Assembly: GCA_903839845.1 (NCBI GenBank) | Contig: CAIMEA010000081.1 | Coordinates: 1 to 61,896 of the forward strand | Source of the DNA: an uncultured Hyphomicrobiales bacterium | GTDB taxonomy: Bacteria > Pseudomonadota > Alphaproteobacteria > Rhizobiales > Xanthobacteraceae | DNA length: 61,896 nucleotides | Direction of reading: 5' to 3' | Part shown: in pieces, positions 57,161 through 61,896 of the stretch | Numbering within the stretch: position 1 is the stretch's first letter | Layout: each line of letters opens with the position of its first letter | Notes under the pieces: generated by a model | What the model was told of the DNA's origin: nothing | Seen by the model: the letters and a program-made list of their open reading frames with translations, nothing else | Database searches by the model: none | Program-made: the position numbers and the translations under genes

Positions 57161-58507
57161 GTGGGCAGTACGGTTTTCGATTCCGCGCTTTTTCGCGACA
57201 TGTTCGGCACAGCGGAGATGCGCGCCATCTTCGGCGACGAGGCGCTGGTCGCTTGCTATATCGAGGCCGAAGTGGCGCTCGCGCACGCGCAGGCGCGCAT
57301 GGGCGTGATCCCGAAGGAGGCCGCCATTGCCATCGACGCAGCGTCGAAGGGCATTAAACTGGATTTCGACAAGTTGAAGCAGGAGACGGATATTGTCGGC
57401 TATCCGATCCTGCCGCTGGTGCATCAATTGGCCGCCGCCGCGGGCGAGGCCGGGCGTTATGTTCACTGGGGCGCCACCACCCAGGACATCATGGATACAG
57501 CCAATGTGCTTCAGGTGCGTTCGGCGCTGACGATCGTCGAGCGCGATCTCAAGGAGCTCCGCGATATTCTGGTGACGATGGCAAAACGCTATCGCGATAC
57601 GCCGATGGCGGGCCGCACCCATCTCCAGCAGGCCTTGCCGATCACCTTCGGTTACAAGGCCGCGGTATGGCTGTCGTCGATCGATCGCCATATCGAGCGC
57701 GTCGCGCAGGTCAAGCCGCGCGTTCTGGTCGGCGAATTCGCCGGCGCCGCCGGCACTTTGGCCTCAGTCGGCGAGCGCGGGCTGGAAATGCAGCAACTGT
57801 TTTGCGAGGAACTCGGGCTTGGCCAGCCGGCCATTACCTGGCACGTCGCCCGCGACGGGCTGGCGGAGGCGGTCACCTTGCTCGGCCTAATCACCGGGAC
57901 GCTCGGCAAAATCGCCACCGATGTGATGATGATGTCGGCGACCGAGTTTGGCGAAGTGTCGGAGCCTTTCGTGCACGGCCGCGGCGCATCGTCGACCATG
58001 CCGCAGAAACGCAATCCGATCTCCAGCGAATTGATGCTCGCGGCGGCTAAAGCCGTGCGCCAGCATGTTGCCACCATGCTTGACGCCATGATCCATGACT
58101 TCGAGCGCGCCACCGGTCCGTGGCATCTCGAATGGGCCTCGCTGCCGGAAAGTTTCCTGTTGGCTGGCGCTTCGCTGGCCAATGCGAAATTCATGCTGGC
58201 CGGTCTTGTGGTGCACGAAAAGCGGATGCGGCAAAATCTCGGCCTCACGCGCGGCCTAATCGTGGCGGAAGCCGTGATGATGGCGGCGGCGCCGAAGCTC
58301 GGCCGTCAGCATGCGCATGACGTCGTCTATGCCGCCTGCCGCAAGGCGATCGAGGGCGATGGCGATCTGGCTGATATCCTCAGTGGCGTCCCCGAAATCG
58401 TGGCGGCGCTCGGCGGCGTCGAAGCGATCCGGCATCATTGCGACCCGGCCAATTATCTCGGTCTCTCGGGCAAGATGGTGGATCGCGCCATCGCCGCCGG
58501 AGGTTGA
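57161..58507 (+). CDS. PcaB/adenylosuccinate-lyase family lyase
   Basis: 448 aa fumarase/aspartase superfamily member. The signature SSTMPQKRNP is at residues 277-286; the N-terminal DMFGTAEMRAIFGDEALVACYIEAEVALA and the WGATTQDIMDTA block are typical of 3-carboxy-cis,cis-muconate cycloisomerase and adenylosuccinate lyase. GTG 57161 is chosen because GAGGAGG lies five bases upstream; ATG 57140 lacks one. Given the context, a cycloisomerase or lyase acting on a ring-fission product is likely. Confidence 0.87.
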   Translation: MGSTVFDSALFRDMFGTAEMRAIFGDEALVACYIEAEVALAHAQARMGVIPKEAAIAIDAASKGIKLDFDKLKQETDIVGYPILPLVHQLAAAAGEAGRYVHWGATTQDIMDTANVLQVRSALTIVERDLKELRDILVTMAKRYRDTPMAGRTHLQQALPITFGYKAAVWLSSIDRHIERVAQVKPRVLVGEFAGAAGTLASVGERGLEMQQLFCEELGLGQPAITWHVARDGLAEAVTLLGLITGTLGKIATDVMMMSATEFGEVSEPFVHGRGASSTMPQKRNPISSELMLAAAKAVRQHVATMLDAMIHDFERATGPWHLEWASLPESFLLAGASLANAKFMLAGLVVHEKRMRQNLGLTRGLIVAEAVMMAAAPKLGRQHAHDVVYAACRKAIEGDGDLADILSGVPEIVAALGGVEAIRHHCDPANYLGLSGKMVDRAIAAGG

Positions 58508-58641
58508 TGGCCTGTACCGGAAGCAAAGCCCACCGCGGTTCCTCCGCTGCGGTCATATTTCGCGCCTTGTGGCGCTGGCGCTCGGGCTAAAAAGTCCTTT
58601 ATTCTACCGTTCAGGAGCGAATGCGTCATCGGAGGAAGATC

Positions 58642-59490
58642 ATGGGGGCAGGCACAGTTGATAACAACTCCCGGTCTGCGTTGCTCGAGGTCCGACACGA
58701 GCAATCCTTTAATCCAATCCCCGGGCGGCACAGCCACGATTTTCACCAAATAGCTGTTTGCCTGTCCGGCGATACCGACTTGAATTGGTGGAACGAGGGA
58801 GTTGGCGCTCGGAGGGTCCGCGCGAGACATCGCAATATTCTGATCAATCCCGCCAACGCGTTTCATTCCACCGATTGGACGGGGTCGCTGGACCGGCTCA
58901 TGATCAATCTGCATTGCGACGTGACCAAGCGCGTGGCAGCGGAACTCGATATGAGCGATGATTTCAGGATCTGCCCGATGGCCAATGGTCGCGATGACGC
59001 GGTTTGGCATTTGTCGTTTATGCTGTTTCAGGAACTCGACAGCGACCCGCTGAGGTCCCCGCTATACGCAGAGTCGATCGCGAACCTTCTGGCCGTTCGT
59101 TTGCTGAAGCGCTTTACGGAAGGCGCTGGATCCGCCGCGACATTGCCGGCGTCGCCTTTTTCCGCCAGACAAATGGCCATCATTGATGAGTATATTTCTT
59201 CAAATCTTGAAGCCGACATTACCGTCGCCACCCTCGCGGCGCTTTTAAATCTCGGCCAGCTTCAGTTTTCGCGGCGCCTGAAGGCAGGGACGGGGATGTC
59301 GCCGTATCAATACGTCACAAATCGTCGGATCAGCCGCTCATGCGAATTGTTGGACGCAAACCGGCAGTCGATCGCGGACATCGGACTTGAAGTCGGATTT
59401 GACGGGCAAAGCCATTTTTCAGCGCGATTCAAACAGATTGTCGGCATGACGCCGCGTGAGTACCGGAATATGAAAAAGGGAAACAGTTAG
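58642..59490 (+). CDS. AraC-family transcriptional regulator
   Basis: 282 aa. An N-terminal cupin-like effector domain (GRHSHDFHQIAVCLSGD) is followed by two helix-turn-helix units (TVATLAALLNLGQLQFSRRLKAGTG and SIADIGLEVGFDGQSHFSARFKQIVGMTPREYRNM). ATG 58642 has GGAGGAAG upstream; an ATG at 58621 has none. It separates the Hpa-like genes from the oxidoreductase and Bug genes, and may regulate the latter. Confidence 0.9.
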   Translation: MGAGTVDNNSRSALLEVRHEQSFNPIPGRHSHDFHQIAVCLSGDTDLNWWNEGVGARRVRARHRNILINPANAFHSTDWTGSLDRLMINLHCDVTKRVAAELDMSDDFRICPMANGRDDAVWHLSFMLFQELDSDPLRSPLYAESIANLLAVRLLKRFTEGAGSAATLPASPFSARQMAIIDEYISSNLEADITVATLAALLNLGQLQFSRRLKAGTGMSPYQYVTNRRISRSCELLDANRQSIADIGLEVGFDGQSHFSARFKQIVGMTPREYRNMKKGNS

Positions 59491-59791
59491 ATTACGGTCT
59501 GGCCGAAGCGAGAGTTTATGGCCGGGTTCCGCTCCAAAGATCGTTTATACGCGCACTTACGGCGTTTTAGATGCGAGTGGCGCAATGTGTTGCCCACGCT
59601 CGCCCGCGGTACGCTGTGCCCGGTTCCCATTTTCCGCCTGGCGCGCGATGATCGGAATCCGACAATTTTTTACACGTTGATAGACTGCGAAGCGCAGTTG
59701 CGATTGATTATCGAAAAGAAAATTGATCGTTCGGCCGGCCGCGTTCTTCGCAATGCGGCGCGCTCGAACGAATTCATCTAGGGAAGAAAAA
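59491..59791. other. Intergenic region, no gene supported
   Basis: About 300 bp between the AraC and oxidoreductase genes. An 87-codon open frame (59518-59781) lacks a ribosome site and protein-like features. No clear promoter or palindrome was recognised; the promoter of the oxidoreductase gene should be here. Confidence 0.5.
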
Positions 59792-61411
59792 ATGGCCGTT
59801 GTCGCCGACGTCGTCGTCGCAGGTGCGGGGCACAACAGCCTCATTACGGCCGCTTACCTGGCCATGTCCGGCCGGAGCGTCGTCATGGTCGATGGCCGGC
59901 CGGTGGCTGGCGGTGGCGCCGTGACGGAGGAAGTTCTCCTGCCCGGTTACAGGATCGATACGTGCTCGACCGGGCATACGCTGCTGTTGGGAAACCCTGT
60001 CATCGCCGCCGATGAGCTTGGCCTGGTATCCGAGCAAGGGCTGACCTACCTCGATCCCGATCCCGTCGCGCACCTGAGCTTCCCCGACGGGGAGCACTTC
60101 ACGATGTGGCTGGACGTCGAGCGCACGACCGCGGAATTTGCCCGCTTCTCGCAAGATGATGCGAAATCTTACCGCCGCATGCTCAAGGAGTGGGAGACGG
60201 TCCGGCATGCCTTCGCACAAGCGACCTTCAATCCGGTTGGCGTCGGCCCATCGCTTGACGAGCTGCTGCGCCAAACGCCGAATGGAAACGTCTGGCTGAG
60301 GCGCAAGGCTCTTAGCGCTTGGGATGTCGTCAAACACGAGTTCAAAAATCGTCACGTGCGCGCCTTTGTCATGTGGCTCGCTTTTCAGACTCTTGTGTCG
60401 CTCGATCAGCCTGGCTCGGGATCGTTGGCCTATTCGCTCCTGGCCGGCCGGCAGAAGCGCAGCTGGAGCATTCCGCGCGGCGGGTCCGGTCAATTGACGG
60501 AAGCCTTGGTCCGGAAAATCGAGTCGCACGGCGGAAAGATTGTGACCGGAAAGAGCGTCCGGCAGCTCATCATCAAAGATGGCCGCTGCGGCGGCTTCAT
60601 CACCGACGATGGCGAACAGTACATCGGCCGCGAAGCGGTCGTGTCGACGATCCACATCAAGCATCTCATTGAAATGGCGCCAAAGGAACTTTGGGACGAG
60701 GGATTCCGATACGGTGTCGAGACGTTCGACGTCGGTATTCCCGCGTTCGCCGTTTACCTTTGCACGACAGAGCCGCCGCGCTTCAAGACGGCAACCGGCA
60801 CCGAGACTGCCGTATCGGCGGGCATGACGGGGTGGGCGGAAGATATCGTTCGGCTGACTAGGCAGATTCGCGACGGCGAGGGGGTGGCCGATGCACCCTG
60901 GCTCCTGGTAGCGACGCCAACGCTTGCCGATCCGACCAGGGCGCCTGCGGGTCATCACACGGTCAAGTTAATCGTTCCCTGCAGCGTGCGTGCTCCGTCG
61001 GCGACAGGCGTCTGGGACGACGTGAAGGAATCGTTCGCGCAAATGCTGCTGGAAAAGGTCCGCATTGTCGCGCCGAACCTGACGCCGGACGTCATCAAGG
61101 CGATGCTGATCCGGTCCCCCGCCGACATTGAGGCGGCCAACCCGCACATGATCAACGGGACCTTCCACGGCGGCGATCGCGGCTTTGCCTTCAGCGGCAG
61201 CCTTCGCCCGGCGCCGGGTTGGGCGCAGCACCGAATGCCGATTCCCGGCCTTTATCAGACCGGCGGAACGACCCACCCGGGCGGCTCGATAACCGGCGCG
61301 CCCGGCCGTAACGCCGCGAGCATCATCCTCAAGGATCTCGGTACGTCGATCGAAGAGGTAGTAGCAGCACACAAGGCGACGGCGGAGAGCCGCCGGCCGC
61401 AAAAAGTGTGA
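59792..61411 (+). CDS. Phytoene-desaturase-like FAD/NAD-binding oxidoreductase
   Basis: 539 aa. The FAD dinucleotide-binding motif GAGHNSLITAAYLAMSGRSVVMVD is near the N terminus, and the C-terminal FAD segment is PIPGLYQTGGTTHPGGSITGAPGRNAA, as in the phytoene desaturase/CrtI-like group of unknown catabolic roles. ATG 59792 has a GGGAAGAA ribosome site; the longer frame upstream has none. No carotenoid genes are nearby, so a different substrate is likely. It is followed by a Bug binding protein. Confidence 0.85.
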   Translation: MAVVADVVVAGAGHNSLITAAYLAMSGRSVVMVDGRPVAGGGAVTEEVLLPGYRIDTCSTGHTLLLGNPVIAADELGLVSEQGLTYLDPDPVAHLSFPDGEHFTMWLDVERTTAEFARFSQDDAKSYRRMLKEWETVRHAFAQATFNPVGVGPSLDELLRQTPNGNVWLRRKALSAWDVVKHEFKNRHVRAFVMWLAFQTLVSLDQPGSGSLAYSLLAGRQKRSWSIPRGGSGQLTEALVRKIESHGGKIVTGKSVRQLIIKDGRCGGFITDDGEQYIGREAVVSTIHIKHLIEMAPKELWDEGFRYGVETFDVGIPAFAVYLCTTEPPRFKTATGTETAVSAGMTGWAEDIVRLTRQIRDGEGVADAPWLLVATPTLADPTRAPAGHHTVKLIVPCSVRAPSATGVWDDVKESFAQMLLEKVRIVAPNLTPDVIKAMLIRSPADIEAANPHMINGTFHGGDRGFAFSGSLRPAPGWAQHRMPIPGLYQTGGTTHPGGSITGAPGRNAASIILKDLGTSIEEVVAAHKATAESRRPQKV

Positions 61412-61476
61412 CGTCACGGACAATAAGATGGCCGGCCAAGTCTATGAGTGAAGCTTCGAAAGCGGAGAACCATAAT

Positions 61477-61896
61477 ATGAAGACCCGTCAATTCGTAGCG
61501 GCCGTGCTGATCGGCTTTTTATCGGTCTGTCCGTTCGCGCTGGCACAATCCGATGCCGTCCAGGGTTACCCCAATCAAATCGTCAAGATGACGACATCAT
61601 TCGCGGCCGGCAGCGTCACCGACGTACTCGCCCGCGTCATCGCGAATAGTTTGCAGGAGAATTGGAAGCAAACGGTCATCGTCGAAAATCGCCCCGGCAT
61701 TCCGGGGATCATCAGCGTCGCAAGAGGCAAACCGGACGGCTACACACTGTTGGTGACGTCCAATGGTCTGGTTATTGCGGATGTCATCAACAAAAATACA
61801 GGATTTAATCCAATCAAGGACTTCGCCGGTGTGATCAAAGCTGCGTATGTGCCGCTCGTCCTTGTGGCGCCGATGACGCTTCAAGCCAACAATTTG
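61477..61896 (+). CDS. Bug family (TctC-like) substrate-binding protein, 3' end missing
   Basis: The first 140 codons are present; the gene runs off the window. A Sec signal of about 23 residues (MKTRQFVAAVLIGFLSV..., cleavage near ALA-QSD) is followed by YPNQIVKMTTSFAAGSVTDVLARVIAN, VIVENRPGIPG and GYTLLVTSNG, the standard Bug motifs. The ATG follows AGCGGAG at good distance. It is paralogous to the Bug gene at 19227-20207 and probably co-transcribed with the oxidoreductase. Confidence 0.85.
   Translation, partial: MKTRQFVAAVLIGFLSVCPFALAQSDAVQGYPNQIVKMTTSFAAGSVTDVLARVIANSLQENWKQTVIVENRPGIPGIISVARGKPDGYTLLVTSNGLVIADVINKNTGFNPIKDFAGVIKAAYVPLVLVAPMTLQANNL

Noticed and set aside
59518-59781. 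87-aa open frame between AraC and oxidoreductase genes
   Set aside because: No ribosome site, unusual codon use, no family likeness.

Overview
The window is GC-rich chromosomal DNA of an alphaproteobacterium, most likely a Hyphomicrobiales member near Bradyrhizobium/Pseudolabrys-type Xanthobacteraceae or Nitrobacteraceae. This rests on protein style and gene content: Bug/TctC binding proteins, Tat-exported ABC binding proteins, a FecR-type secreted protein with its own type I exporter, a CHASE2 cyclase, and an 89-bp nested palindrome of a kind common in these genomes. No rRNA, tRNA, CRISPR array, transposase or phage gene was seen.

Layout. (1) 206-10278, plus strand: a ~1,500-aa FecR/cadherin-like secreted protein (with an apparent frameshift right after its start), a type I secretion ATPase, a HlyD adaptor and a CHASE2-adenylate/guanylate cyclase. 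(2) 10303-17526, minus strand: a ferric/polyamine-type ABC importer (ATPase, two tandem paralogous Tat-exported binding proteins, one fused double permease) followed by a MmgE/PrpD protein and an SDR lacking the catalytic Tyr. (3) 17800-20207: alpha/beta hydrolase, carboxymuconolactone-decarboxylase-like protein and a divergent Bug binding protein. (4) 20234-34355: a nitrogen-heterocycle island. A minus-strand operon (URC1 GTP-cyclohydrolase-II-like, URC4/DUF1688, and a uracil phosphoribosyltransferase homologue with a broken PRPP motif) has a leader that looks like a transcription attenuator. It shares the island with a LysR gene and a plus-strand operon of NMT1/ThiY-type ABC importer genes (two binding proteins), an SDR, a dihydroorotase/hydantoinase-like enzyme, a cytosine-deaminase-like amidohydrolase and a ring-opening amidohydrolase (barbiturase/cyanuric acid hydrolase family). 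A formamidase-like gene converges on this operon.

(5) 34475-35320, minus strand: three very small genes, two of them preceded by duplicated leaders with conserved blocks and differing hairpins. (6) 35455-43472: the potassium-uptake operon, an extra 27-aa membrane peptide, then kdpF-A-B-C-D-E. (7) 43490-61896: an aromatic-catabolism island. A minus operon carries a VOC dioxygenase, an FAD monooxygenase, a beta-etherase-like GST, an NTF2-like protein and a frameshifted small gene. It is separated by a LysR gene from a plus-strand TRAP transporter. Next come an ACMSD-type amidohydrolase, a second NTF2-like protein, an HpaR-type MarR regulator, HpaE-like and HpaD-like enzymes, a PcaB-like lyase, an AraC regulator, a phytoene-desaturase-like oxidoreductase and a Bug binding protein cut by the window end.

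The most promising items for new biology are the combined URC plus ring-opening-amidohydrolase island with its putative attenuator, the duplicated structured leaders with tiny membrane proteins beside kdp, and the incomplete Hpa-like/beta-etherase-like aromatic island with paired NTF2 proteins. Two single-base frameshifts in otherwise intact genes suggest either real lesions or sequencing errors. All function calls come from reading motifs and remembered family patterns; no database search was run.
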